From positions 1 to 34,129 of the IMG/VR virus record IMGVR_UViG_3300042566_000201: 34,129 nt of DNA; one strand, 5' to 3'. A model generated the notes under the pieces. That model saw nothing but the letters and a program-made list of their open reading frames with translations. It was not told where the DNA came from and searched no databases. The translations under genes and the position numbers were made by a program. Source of the DNA: a virus. Below, one piece after another: positions 26,522 through 33,628 of this stretch; position 1 is the stretch's first letter, and each line of letters opens with the position of its first letter.

Positions 26522-27006
26522 ATTTGATTTACTCCTTGACTGTTATCAATGAAAGCTTCATCTTTATCAAGGCGTAATTCAAGATTGAGAAGACGTTCTT
26601 TGAGATCTAACAGTTGTCTTGTTAGCTTACGAATCTCGTCATCACGTTCTTTAATGATACGTTCTTTTTCAGCAAGTGTTCTCTCTAGCTTTTCAACTAG
26701 TGGGACAACTTCATCTTCTAAATGTTCAGCTTTTCTCTTGAATTCATCACGCTCGTGTTTTAGTTCTGCAATGTCTTTTGAGTTTGCTTCTATCTGCAAC
26801 CGAAGTTGCTCGTATAGCTTTGACTCAGCATCTGCTCTAGCGGATAAAACGTTAGTTTGTTTATAATCATTGATAAGGCCAATTAATGGCTTACTAGCTA
26901 TAGCCAATAACATTACTACAACAATGATAAATGCCAAACCTGTAAATAAAGGGTCGCTAGAACTAGCAGCTGCAGTAATTAAGCTGTTAGCCGTCCCGTC
27001 GTTCAC
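26518..27006 (-). CDS. Single-TM coiled-coil protein, possible inner-membrane spanin
   Basis: The best start is the GTG at 27006, with AAAGGA six bases upstream. A TTG at 27021 lies inside that ribosome site region. The product is 162 residues: a short polar N-terminus, one membrane segment (about 20-45), then a highly charged coiled coil (about 55-150). Its place in the lysis cassette and TM-plus-coiled-coil form suggest an i-spanin. However, the positive charges follow the TM and none precede it, which predicts the coiled coil inside the cell, opposite to a spanin. No lipoprotein partner (o-spanin) is embedded or nearby that I can find. Confidence 0.7.
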   Translation of the reverse strand: MNDGTANSLITAAASSSDPLFTGLAFIIVVVMLLAIASKPLIGLINDYKQTNVLSARADAESKLYEQLRLQIEANSKDIAELKHERDEFKRKAEHLEDEVVPLVEKLERTLAEKERIIKERDDEIRKLTRQLLDLKERLLNLELRLDKDEAFIDNSQGVNQI

Positions 27007-27433
27007 AGTTTGTCCTTTCAATATAGTCTGCGATACTAGTTACAAGTAACCACCAAGCGGTAGTTGCAATCCAAAAATCTGAAGCCATGTGTGTAGGCGG
27101 GAAAAATGAATTTAATGTAGGTTCTATCCAATATGAATAGAATATAGCAGATATTGATACTGTCCAGACAAGACATGTGATAAAACTTACAACTATTAGT
27201 GTCCTTTGAAGAAACAGTCCTTTACAAACTATTACCCAGTTTGCAATGCCTATCATCAAGAAGAACATTCCCCAAAGGTTCTCTGGGGCAATTGCTGCCA
27301 TTATAGTATAAGGGGCTTCACTAAATGCTTCTCCTGGGAGAAACAATGAGACTGCCCATGTTAATGAACATAGCGCAACTAATAGTCTTAAAGGTTGCAT
27401 GCTGTCACGAATTAAGACTGTTAATACGCTCAT
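26987..27433 (-). CDS. Four-TM membrane protein after large terminase
   Basis: This 148-residue protein has hydrophobic segments at about 17-33, 52-74, 77-99 and 118-138 and a charged tail ERTNCERRDG. No enzyme motif is seen. It starts 14 bases after the terminase stop and overlaps the coiled-coil gene by 20 bases, so it belongs to the lysis block. It could be a second holin, an antiholin or a superinfection factor. Confidence 0.75.
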   Translation of the reverse strand: MSVLTVLIRDSMQPLRLLVALCSLTWAVSLFLPGEAFSEAPYTIMAAIAPENLWGMFFLMIGIANWVIVCKGLFLQRTLIVVSFITCLVWTVSISAIFYSYWIEPTLNSFFPPTHMASDFWIATTAWWLLVTSIADYIERTNCERRDG

Positions 27434-27447
27434 AAAGCTTTTTCCAA

Positions 27448-27951
27448 TTAGAATCCAAATCCACGTACAACTGTTTTAGAGCCAGCTGTAACAGGGAATA
27501 GATACTCAGTTATATAACGAACGCCATCAGAGAAGTGTTCAACGCCTTCTTTCTTGCTAATCATAGCTAAGTCAGGGTTGTTATCTTGCCATGCTGTACG
27601 TTCAAGTGATTGAATTGTACCAGTACAACGAGGATGTATGAACATACTTACATCTCCTGCTGCACTCTTAAGCTTCCGATTAACAGCATTGACGCTATCA
27701 ACAATAGGAGGAGCTTTAGATCTAGCACAGACTTGAATACCTCTTGATCGAAGTATACTGAAGTCTGTTCTACCTACAGCAGCACTGGTCTTTCTTGCAT
27801 TTCCGCTGGGGTCAGGGTATGCATAAACTTTATGACCTTTATATTTAGTAGCAATTACATCAGCTAATGTTTCAGTGTCAGGATGACCTTTAAACTCATC
27901 AATAGCTTGTAATTGTTTACCACGTAATGCCCATGCAGTCGAGCATTGTAG
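27448..27951 (-). CDS. terL: Large terminase, exon 2 (nuclease domain)
   Basis: These 167 codons begin LQCSTAWALRGKQLQAIDEF at the predicted 3' splice site and run to TAA. They carry the second half of the RNase H-like headful nuclease: KVYAYPDPSGNARK (catalytic Asp) and HFSDGVRYITEYLFP (catalytic Asp) near the end. There is no start codon or ribosome site of its own at the 5' end. An internal ATG at 27645 gives a 65-codon frame that is only a fragment. Joined to exon 1 the protein is 447 residues, a normal TerL length. Confidence 0.92.
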   Translation of the reverse strand, partial: LQCSTAWALRGKQLQAIDEFKGHPDTETLADVIATKYKGHKVYAYPDPSGNARKTSAAVGRTDFSILRSRGIQVCARSKAPPIVDSVNAVNRKLKSAAGDVSMFIHPRCTGTIQSLERTAWQDNNPDLAMISKKEGVEHFSDGVRYITEYLFPVTAGSKTVVRGFGF

Positions 27952-28728
27952 CTTAAATGTTCAACAGGATTCACTAGATCCTGTCCGGGAACGGAGATAA
28001 TCTACAGCATTTAATAAACTTTTAATATTATCTTTAAAAGCTCCTAAACCTGTATTACAGAAACCGCACAACACACCTCTAATCTTTAAAGACTCATGGC
28101 AGTGATCAACTACAGCCTCATCACCGATATTAGAGCCATGACCCTTCTTTAACTTGAATTGTGTATTATTACCACATATAGCACATTTACCATCTTGCTT
28201 AACAAGAAGCTCGTCACGCTCTTCTAAGGTGATTCCGTGTGCTCTTTTATAATACCATTTAGATTGTCGTTCTTTACCACAATGCTTACAGTATGTTTGC
28301 AGACCATCACTTCTTGATCTGTTCATACTGAATTCTTCATGTGATTTTATTTCACGACATACATAACATTTCTTGAAACCTTCTGGGACATCACCATTTA
28401 AACCATTTCTAGTTAAAGCTATACGTCCATCTTCTGTAATGTTACGCTTTGGTACTGCTATATGTTTTGTATTCATCTTATTTTCTCCGTCCACAGCTAT
28501 ATATCACTATATAGAGCAGACTATATCTTCAACACCCTTTAGTGGAGTACGAAATTGTAATTTCCCAGATGTTGTTTGGCGCTTCCACTGTCAATAGTTT
28601 ACAGTGTACTCCCTTTCGGGATAGTCGTTGCACCTTCCTTAAACTAATAAGTCTAAGGCTTGGCTCAGGATTGACTCTTTAGAGTTGTTCCCTGAGTTCA
28701 CCAAATTTAGCGTCAGCCTACAATAGTA
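27952..28728 (-). ncRNA. Group I intron interrupting the large terminase gene
   Basis: The intron is 777 bases. P1 pairs exon CGTCGGT (28735-28729) with GCTGACG (28717-28711) and ends in the required U·G at the splice site. P10 pairs ATTGTAG (28724-28718), directly adjacent, with the first seven bases of exon 2 (27951-27945). The core shows P4 CTCAGG/CCTGAG around a small P5, a P6-like CCTTA/TAAGG, and P7 GACTAT/ATAGTC (28626-28621 with 28524-28519). AT-rich hairpins at about 28499-28518 and 27964-27984 resemble P9 elements. The last intron base is G27952. The intron sits in the conserved nuclease-domain codons next to DFNVG. Confidence 0.92.
27961..28476 (-). CDS. Endonuclease VII-type HNH homing endonuclease in the intron
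   Basis: The ATG at 28476 has GGAG eight bases upstream and is preferred over the in-frame GTG at 28494. The product is 171 residues. The N-terminal half has two CxxC pairs (37/40 and 63/66), a zinc-ribbon like that of related homing enzymes. The C-terminal half is the recombination endonuclease VII fold: HGITLEERDELL, CAICG (98, 101), VVDHCHE (Asp124, His125, His127), GVLCGFCNTGLG (137, 140, Asn141). Such enzymes cut intronless alleles so that the intron spreads by repair. The gene lies after the P7 strand, so it loops out of the ribozyme core. Its last codons form the stem at 27964-27984. Confidence 0.92.
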   Translation of the reverse strand: MNTKHIAVPKRNITEDGRIALTRNGLNGDVPEGFKKCYVCREIKSHEEFSMNRSRSDGLQTYCKHCGKERQSKWYYKRAHGITLEERDELLVKQDGKCAICGNNTQFKLKKGHGSNIGDEAVVDHCHESLKIRGVLCGFCNTGLGAFKDNIKSLLNAVDYLRSRTGSSESC

Positions 28729-29568
28729 ACCGACGTTGAAATCTATTGATATATGTACATCTTCACCATTAGTGTTACCTTCAGGTGGATAGAAATCTTG
28801 TATGTCTTTTTGTACATGCATCTTGCGGTCAAAGCAATAGAACACTTGATTACCTGAATCTTCAAAGCTAGCTAAGTACTCTCGTGCCCATTGTAATGGA
28901 TCGATTGTATGCTTAATCTTCTCAATTTCAGTAGTATCTAAGTATGGAGACTTAGTGTAATCAAAATGGTAAGACTTCCAGTCTTTATCGACTTCTTCAT
29001 AATGATACATATCATAAAAGAAATCGTATCCAGCTGGAGTACTAATAGTCAAGGAACGCCCTGGGCTAGTAGCACCATATTGTTTAGCACGATCAGGAGA
29101 CCAACGTGTAGCGATACATGGTTGAATAATACCTTGCCATGCACCTTTTAAACCTACACCTTTCTTCCAGTCACGTACTTCATCATTTACTACAAAATAG
29201 GCACCAGTACCACGTAATCGTTCAATGGCTTCATAAGAGATAAGACGTAATGTCACATCTTTGGGAAACCAAAAAGTACCAGAGTCTCTAGAGCTTTTAG
29301 CGTAAGCATTAAGCCCTAATTGATAAGCAAGCAATGGATAATAGATATCTACTACTTGAGAATAAGTAGGTGCAATAATGTATACGTTTTTATTGGGCAC
29401 AGACCAATCAAGATCTAGTAATTCAAAGGCTGCATTAGCTCCACATGTAGCACCAAGGACAGATTTACCAAAACCCCGTGATGCACAAGATACAGCATTT
29501 CTCACTGTCTTATTTACAAAGAGGTCTTCAAAGATCTCTGATTGGCCTTCATGTAGTGTTACATCCAT
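28729..29568 (-). CDS. terL: Large terminase, exon 1 (ATPase domain)
   Basis: These 280 codons run from the ATG at 29568, which overlaps the stop of the mini-gene (TAATG). A terminase-type Walker A is SCASRGFGKSVLG (Lys35), and Walker B is AYFVVNDE (Asp129, Glu130). The exon ends HISIDFNVG, the beginning of the nuclease domain. The frame reads on through the intron to a stop at 28639, which would give an inactive truncated protein. The splice to exon 2 restores FNVG|LQCSTAWALRG, the usual terminase continuation. TerL cuts and pumps concatemeric DNA into the head. Confidence 0.93.
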
Positions 29569-29666
29569 TATTTACCTGCCACCAGATATAAGCTAAGCGG
29601 TACTAATACAGTAAATACAAAGGTTGATAACGCTACATACAAGCATAGTCTTTTATGTTTATGCAT
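29568..29666 (-). CDS. 32-residue single-membrane-span mini-protein between terminase genes
   Basis: The ATG at 29666 overlaps the small-terminase stop (TAATG), and its own TAA overlaps the TerL ATG (TAATG), so it is coupled on both sides. The product begins MHKHKRLCLYVALSTF, a basic head followed by about 20 hydrophobic residues and ending VAGK, which suggests N-in, C-out topology. No family is recognised. Tiny membrane proteins among packaging genes are sometimes holins or pinholins (T7 has holin gene 17.5 next to the small terminase). Confidence 0.7.
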   Translation of the reverse strand: MHKHKRLCLYVALSTFVFTVLVPLSLYLVAGK

Positions 29667-30112
29667 TATGTAACCTTATTTACAACTTCACCATCTACTA
29701 TATTTGTAAGCTGTGTTTCTTTAGCTACAGTAATAGAGGGTGAACGTGGTGTTAAGTTAATTACAGGTCTAGGCATTTCCTGAGTTTCTACATTAAGAGT
29801 CTCAGGCATACGGCTATACCCATATCTCATTAAATCATTTAGAAGCTTCTGTTGTTGAGCTAGTAAGGCTGCATGCGCCATCTTGCTGTACTTATGGGTT
29901 GTACCATCCTTACAGACTAAGCTACCATTCTTTAAACCTTCCATCCATATGATTTCACCTTGAACCTTTTCATAAAGCTTCATAAGCTTGTCTAATGGAT
30001 CGAAGTTATATTGCGCCATATGTCTACTAGCAGCATATATAGACAGTCTCTTATGAGGCTTACCCATAGCTGCCGGTTGTTTTTGTTCTACAGAGGGATC
30101 TTTCTCTGACAT
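29666..30112 (-). CDS. Probable terminase small subunit
   Basis: I take the ATG at 30112 as the start, with GGAG nine bases upstream. The TTG at 30127 overlaps that site. The 148-residue protein begins MSEKDPSVEQKQPAAMGKPH, with YAASRHMAQYNFDPLDKLMK, an oligomer-forming helical middle and a polar Thr-rich tail. Its place immediately before TerL and its size fit TerS, which recognises the packaging site, but I do not see a clear helix-turn-helix. It is the first gene after the long AT-rich non-coding stretch. Confidence 0.65.
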   Translation of the reverse strand: MSEKDPSVEQKQPAAMGKPHKRLSIYAASRHMAQYNFDPLDKLMKLYEKVQGEIIWMEGLKNGSLVCKDGTTHKYSKMAHAALLAQQQKLLNDLMRYGYSRMPETLNVETQEMPRPVINLTPRSPSITVAKETQLTNIVDGEVVNKVT

Positions 30113-30127
30113 CTTTTTGAACTCCAA

Positions 30128-30558
30128 AGTGAATCACCGTGATACAAAACATAGAGTTAGCATTTTGTACCCACCTTTAATTTTCACCGCATCCTATCAC
30201 AAGCTGCACCACCCATCGTACCACCATGGATATAGCTTGCGTGTCGTGCAATAAAAGCTTTAGATTAAAGCATTTTTAAAGCTCTTACCAATATAGTATA
30301 ATTATATAATATATTAATAAAAGCTTTATTTTTAAGTTATTTAAATTAATAATGCATAGCTAGCTTACACATAAGGTTATCCTTATGGTTATAGCTTTAA
30401 AGTTATCATTTAATGTATCACTTAATTTATATTTTAAACTATGATAATAACGAATGTTGTTAACATTTCTTTAATTTAACGGGTTTGTATATTGATGAAG
30501 ACACATATTTGTGGATACTGTCTGCTGATAAACAAAAAAAAAAAAAAATAAAAGGAAT
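30128..30558 (-). other. AT-rich non-coding region upstream of late genes
   Basis: This is the only gap over 300 bases and has no credible gene (only nine- to sixteen-codon frames). It holds a 15-base A run (30534-30548, the T tail of the adjacent terminator), a hairpin with 7-bp stem and 4-base loop (30370-30387), and two copies of AATAAAAGCTTTA (30250-30262 and 30317-30329). A weak sigma70-like pair on the minus strand is TTGGTA (30291-30286), 16 bases, TTTAAT (30269-30264). It probably contains the late promoter and may also hold the packaging site, but none is proven. Confidence 0.5.
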
Positions 30559-30606
30559 CCCTCCCCTACCATTACAATCCCGAAGGATCATAATGATAGA
30601 GGAGGG
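30559..30606 (-). terminator. Strong rho-independent terminator at end of early/middle block
   Basis: A long near-perfect stem pairs 30559-30564 (CCCTCC) with 30601-30606, then mixed pairs up to a TTCG tetraloop on the minus strand. The transcribed strand continues with TTTTA and a run of 15 T bases. It follows the gene at 30619 and separates the small-gene block from the late genes. Confidence 0.92.
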
Positions 30607-30618
30607 TGTAAGTATTAC

Positions 30619-31128
30619 TTAAAGCTTGTAACCTTCAATTTCAGCAATTGACTGTACAATATTTCCTACTACATCAACTGGATTACTGCTGTTAAGTTTA
30701 TAAGTGCATACGTTGCCTTCAGGTGTATAAGCTTTAATCTTATCATCTTCGATTTCTACAGTAATAGGCATTGCAATAATACGTACTTTTTCAGTACCAT
30801 GACATGCCTTTACTGCAGCCTCATGCGTAGGATGCAAGTATACACCCACATGATTCTCACCATCTTGTGGATAGTAGCTCACATTGACGAATCGTTTAAT
30901 CTTAAACTTCTTAGGCACAACCATTCGAAGATCAAGAGGTGTGGAGTTAGCCCCACGACTACGCTTACCTTGTATTGTATAGTTGTATACTTGATCACCA
31001 ACTTGGACAATTAGAGGTTTTTCTAGAGCTGGCTCATAACTTAAAAGCTTAGCTCGAATACCTCTCAAAGTCTCAAAAGGTTGACCCAGGGCTGCCAATG
31101 TGTAACTAAATTTTGCAGATTGTGTCAT
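30619..31128 (-). CDS. Hypothetical protein, last of the early/middle block
   Basis: The ATG at 31128 has AAGGA seven bases upstream. The longer frame starting at 31173 would overlap the previous gene and has no clear site. The product is 169 residues: a helical start (MTQSAKFSYTLAALGQPF), then beta-rich sequence with VGVYLHPTHEAAVKACHG and a charged C-terminal half. No family is recognised. It ends 13 bases before the strong terminator. Confidence 0.75.
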   Translation of the reverse strand: MTQSAKFSYTLAALGQPFETLRGIRAKLLSYEPALEKPLIVQVGDQVYNYTIQGKRSRGANSTPLDLRMVVPKKFKIKRFVNVSYYPQDGENHVGVYLHPTHEAAVKACHGTEKVRIIAMPITVEIEDDKIKAYTPEGNVCTYKLNSSNPVDVVGNIVQSIAEIEGYKL

Positions 31129-31147
31129 TTGCATTTCCTTGTATAAA

Positions 31148-31312
31148 TCAGATAGAATTGTTTGTTGAGTCATCTTTAATCTTCATATGGATAGTTAGTA
31201 CCGCATCATCAACGTATGCTAATGAAGCTTTGAATGCAATTACAATAACAGCTATTGGCAGAAACATCCAAATAAAGATACATGTTAAGAAATAGATAAT
31301 TTTATTAAGCAT
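31148..31312 (-). CDS. Small single-TM protein
   Basis: This 54-residue protein begins MLNKIIYFLTCIFIW with one membrane segment (about 5-27), then a polar tail MKIKDDSTNNSI. The ATG at 31312 overlaps the end of the preceding gene and has GGGG eight bases upstream. A longer frame starting at 31450 runs through that gene and is not likely. The function is unknown. Confidence 0.65.
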   Translation of the reverse strand: MLNKIIYFLTCIFIWMFLPIAVIVIAFKASLAYVDDAVLTIHMKIKDDSTNNSI

Positions 31313-31625
31313 CGACATAGCCCCATTCATCGCACACATCATGTTCAAGCATCTTTTGTAAGGATTTATTAAGGTCTTCGAATACATGAATGCCATCCAC
31401 ACTTTGTACAGAACGTTCTTCAAAGCCATACATACGGAATGTCGTATCATCCTTACGTACTAGCCTTGCTCCTGATTCTAGGAATACACCTTCACCAATA
31501 GGTAGGTCAAGATACACATTTCGAATACCGAGGACAAACACTGAAACACGTTCAAGATCTGATGTAAATTCCACTGAAGGAAGGTTAGGGGTTTCTTTAG
31601 AAATACGATATTTAGCTTGTCTCAT
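31305..31625 (-). CDS. Hypothetical protein
   Basis: This 106-residue protein has GAGG five bases before the ATG and no membrane segment. It has mixed alpha/beta content with an acidic C-terminal end (HDVCDEWGYVDA). No family is recognised. It overlaps the small TM gene that follows. Confidence 0.75.
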   Translation of the reverse strand: MRQAKYRISKETPNLPSVEFTSDLERVSVFVLGIRNVYLDLPIGEGVFLESGARLVRKDDTTFRMYGFEERSVQSVDGIHVFEDLNKSLQKMLEHDVCDEWGYVDA

Positions 31626-31642
31626 GATGTCCTCACTTGAGA

Positions 31643-31858
31643 TTAGTTAGTATGTACAGCTTGTCCACGAAGGCCTTTTCTTAGGAACTTCTTGCCACGT
31701 AACCACTGATTGTTGATACGCTCTTCCTTCTCTAGGCGATCGCTTTTCGTATGATTATGATGACGCCCACTACCTTTCTTTGTATAATGAGGGTTACGAT
31801 TATCTACTTTATTTGACTTATCGCCAAGAGTAGGGAACAGTGACTTAAGACTTAACAT
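31643..31858 (-). CDS. Small very basic protein
   Basis: AAAGGAG lies six bases before the ATG at 31858. An ATG at 31864 touches that site and is less likely. The 71-residue product is strongly basic (HHNHTKSDRLEKEER, KKFLRKGLRGQ) and largely disordered, a profile of nucleic acid or host-target binding proteins in early phage genes. No family is recognised. It overlaps the previous gene by 14 bases. Confidence 0.7.
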   Translation of the reverse strand: MLSLKSLFPTLGDKSNKVDNRNPHYTKKGSGRHHNHTKSDRLEKEERINNQWLRGKKFLRKGLRGQAVHTN

Positions 31859-32309
31859 TTTCATCTCCTTTAATTTCCATTTTTGAAAGCTTCTCCCAAT
31901 GTTCTTTCACTTTAGGATGAGCTTCAAGGTTTTCAGCTAGACGCAGAGTAGCCTGTTCTTTTACCCATTTCTGACAGCCCTCTTTAAACTCAGCTAACTT
32001 CTCTTCAAGGTTATACTGAGGATAAAGCAACTCATCAGCCTTAAGGATAATGAATGGGCCTTTCATCATACGTGTACGACGTAGGAAGTCAAGATCCGCA
32101 CAACTTGCTTGAAAACCTGTTGCGCCTAACTCATGAGATACATAGTTAAAAGCAGCATTAGCAGCCATGCTCATAGCATATACTGTAGTACCATAATCAT
32201 GAGTACGTTCAGTTAAGCTATTGATGTACCCAATTAGATCACCTGCATTTTGAGGCCATACACTTCCGGCATCTCGCATTTCAGCTTCTGTTTTAGCTTG
32301 CTCTTGCAT
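31845..32309 (-). CDS. Conserved phage hypothetical protein
   Basis: This 154-residue protein has a core (DLIGYINSLTERTHDYG, AMSMAANAAFNYVSH, GFQASCADLDFLRR, KGPFIILKADELLYPQYN) that I recognise as a widely shared phage hypothetical family found with early genes. No biochemical function is known to me. It is soluble, with one Cys in the conserved stretch. Confidence 0.8.
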   Translation of the reverse strand: MQEQAKTEAEMRDAGSVWPQNAGDLIGYINSLTERTHDYGTTVYAMSMAANAAFNYVSHELGATGFQASCADLDFLRRTRMMKGPFIILKADELLYPQYNLEEKLAEFKEGCQKWVKEQATLRLAENLEAHPKVKEHWEKLSKMEIKGDENVKS

Positions 32310-32318
32310 TATAACTCC

Positions 32319-32501
32319 TTAAAGGATATTTGGATTAACTTCTACTTGTTCACCATCTTTAGCAACTAGTACAACAGTTACTTGAGATTGTTTCTTGGCA
32401 GACAATTCTAACATCTTAGCAGCCTTCTGTTGAGCTTCATAAGATGTCTCTGCCTGTATTTCGATCTTCTTACGTGCAAAGAAGCAATGATAAGTATTCA
32501 T
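32319..32501 (-). CDS. Small conserved phage protein
   Basis: This 60-residue protein has a short beta start (MNTYHCFFARKKIEIQAETS), then a basic helix (YEAQQKAAKML) and a final beta hairpin. Similar small proteins recur in phage early regions with no known role. The ATG overlaps the stop of the previous gene (ATGA). Confidence 0.75.
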   Translation of the reverse strand: MNTYHCFFARKKIEIQAETSYEAQQKAAKMLELSAKKQSQVTVVLVAKDGEQVEVNPNIL

Positions 32502-32812
32502 ATGTATACGTCTACCTTTATATTTAAAGTATCACCTGGAAAGATGTGTCGTGGTGTAATATTCATGCGTTTAGAATAGGGCTTTTGTTCTCCAAATTCA
32601 TTATAGGAAATACCTTCAACAAATACACGATCCACCACAGTCTTAGGCTGCTGCTTAGGTTTCAGTCGATACATATACTCAGGAAAGTTAAGTGGATTTA
32701 TTGCAGATAACGCAGTCACATCTGTCCAAGAATCCGACTTTAGAACTCTAAATTGTACAGGGAAGCCAAGAGCTATTGCTCTAAGAATCTCAGCATGCTT
32801 ATGTTCTACCAT
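32498..32812 (-). CDS. Small conserved phage protein
   Basis: This 104-residue protein begins MVEHKHAEILRAIALGFPVQF and contains PEYMYRLKPK, a layout known from many phage early genes that pair an HxxLI/IxxxAxG helix with a short beta domain. The function is unknown. Its ATG overlaps the previous stop (TAATG). Confidence 0.75.
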   Translation of the reverse strand: MVEHKHAEILRAIALGFPVQFRVLKSDSWTDVTALSAINPLNFPEYMYRLKPKQQPKTVVDRVFVEGISYNEFGEQKPYSKRMNITPRHIFPGDTLNIKVDVYI

Positions 32813-32997
32813 TAAATATCTCCATTTTCAAAGGCTTGCATTACTTTAAACTTTACGTTAGAAATACCTGAAGCCATGTCTAGCCAAGTATCCTTAACAG
32901 ATGGTCGCACATGATCTTTATTTGCACAAGCTACATACTCATTTATCTGAGAATCTAACAGTTCAAGCAATGCTCTATATTTTACAGTGGGTTCCAT
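32812..32997 (-). CDS. Hypothetical protein
   Basis: This 61-residue protein is probably helical throughout (YRALLELLDSQINEYVA, NVKFKVMQAFENGDI), with no motif. Its ATG directly follows the stop of the TM mini-gene, with AAGGA in range. Confidence 0.7.
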   Translation of the reverse strand: MEPTVKYRALLELLDSQINEYVACANKDHVRPSVKDTWLDMASGISNVKFKVMQAFENGDI

Positions 32998-33075
32998 TTA
33001 TTCCTTGAACATCATTAAAATTATAATGATCATTAGCATTGCAATAGGAAAGCCTACTAGTATTGCAAACATCAT
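32998..33075 (-). CDS. 25-residue membrane mini-protein
   Basis: The ATG at 33075 overlaps the stop of the previous gene (ATGA), and the stop abuts the next ATG. The product is almost entirely hydrophobic (MMFAILVGFPIAMLMIII, then ILMMFKE), a single membrane helix with one charged pair at the end. There is no family. The tight coupling suggests that it is translated. Confidence 0.55.
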   Translation of the reverse strand: MMFAILVGFPIAMLMIIIILMMFKE

Positions 33076-33389
33076 TTTAACTTTGCTAAATAGATTGTAC
33101 AAGCAGGCGATGTCTGAGAACTTGTTGCATCTTGAGCACAGGCAATCTGCATTGCATTCTCTGGAGACTTTGCAATAATATCTGCGAATAGTTTATTCTC
33201 AGCATATATACTTGTACACATCAATGTGACAATAGCAATTAGAGTTATGCCAATAATCGTCCAACAGTATATCCAAAACTTATCATCACTACTAAAACGA
33301 TTGCGATGAATTAGGCGAGTAATTTCATTTTGGAGTGAATCATACTCACCACGAGTGATGATCATTTTGTTATCTTGTTCGTTGCTCAT
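33072..33389 (-). CDS. Single-TM protein with periplasmic-type C-terminus
   Basis: This 105-residue protein has a polar, positively charged N-terminal part (1-36) with RLIHRNR, a membrane segment (about 38-61) and a C-terminal half with two cysteines (QIACAQDA, SPACTIYL). The charges favour N-in, C-out. It may be a superinfection-exclusion or envelope factor, but I recognise no family. Confidence 0.7.
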   Translation of the reverse strand: MSNEQDNKMIITRGEYDSLQNEITRLIHRNRFSSDDKFWIYCWTIIGITLIAIVTLMCTSIYAENKLFADIIAKSPENAMQIACAQDATSSQTSPACTIYLAKLK

Positions 33390-33405
33390 TTGTTTAATAC
33401 CTCAA

Positions 33406-33612
33406 TCATTGATGTCCACTTTCAAAAGCCATTTCATTTACAACTTCTGGATAGTCTTCAGTAAGAATCATTAGATCAAGGTCATTCATTTCAGTACCAT
33501 CTGCAAATAAACCTTTACTGAAATACGCATCTGAAAATTCAGGAGAATCATTATAGTCAACCCCGTCAACTTCCAATGAAGTTTTGTCAACTTCTTTACC
33601 ATTCAATATCAT
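33406..33612 (-). CDS. Small acidic phage protein
   Basis: This 68-residue acidic protein (KEVDKTSLEVDGVDYND, DGTEMNDLDLMILTEDYPE) is of a type seen in many phage early regions. AAGGA lies six bases before the ATG, but this site sits in a small hairpin (33611-33627) immediately after the tRNA gene. Confidence 0.75.
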   Translation of the reverse strand: MILNGKEVDKTSLEVDGVDYNDSPEFSDAYFSKGLFADGTEMNDLDLMILTEDYPEVVNEMAFESGHQ

Positions 33613-33627
33613 TTAAGTTCCTTAAAT
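33611..33627 (-). promoter_or_regulatory. Hairpin over ribosome site and start codon
   Basis: ATTTAAG, a three-base loop and CTTAAAT form a perfect 7-bp stem. It spans the AAGGA site and the ATG of the next gene and starts two bases after the tRNA CCA. It could restrain translation or guide tRNA 3' processing. Confidence 0.45.
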
Positions 33628-33628
33628 T

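Noticed and set aside
27448-27645. Separate 65-codon gene
   Set aside because: It is the 3' end of large terminase exon 2. The same frame is open upstream to the splice site and carries the YPDPSG nuclease motif.
28639-29568. Complete 309-residue terminase ending at 28639
   Set aside because: The last 29 codons are intron sequence. The nuclease domain would be missing, and the intron pairings place the exon end at 28729.
30534-30548. 15-base A run as a sequencing artefact
   Set aside because: It is the T tail of a strong terminator on the minus strand, so a biological reason exists. The exact length may still be uncertain.
31148-31450. 100-codon membrane protein starting at 31450
   Set aside because: The first half overlaps a better gene in another frame. 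The start at 31312 has a ribosome site and gives a normal single-TM protein.
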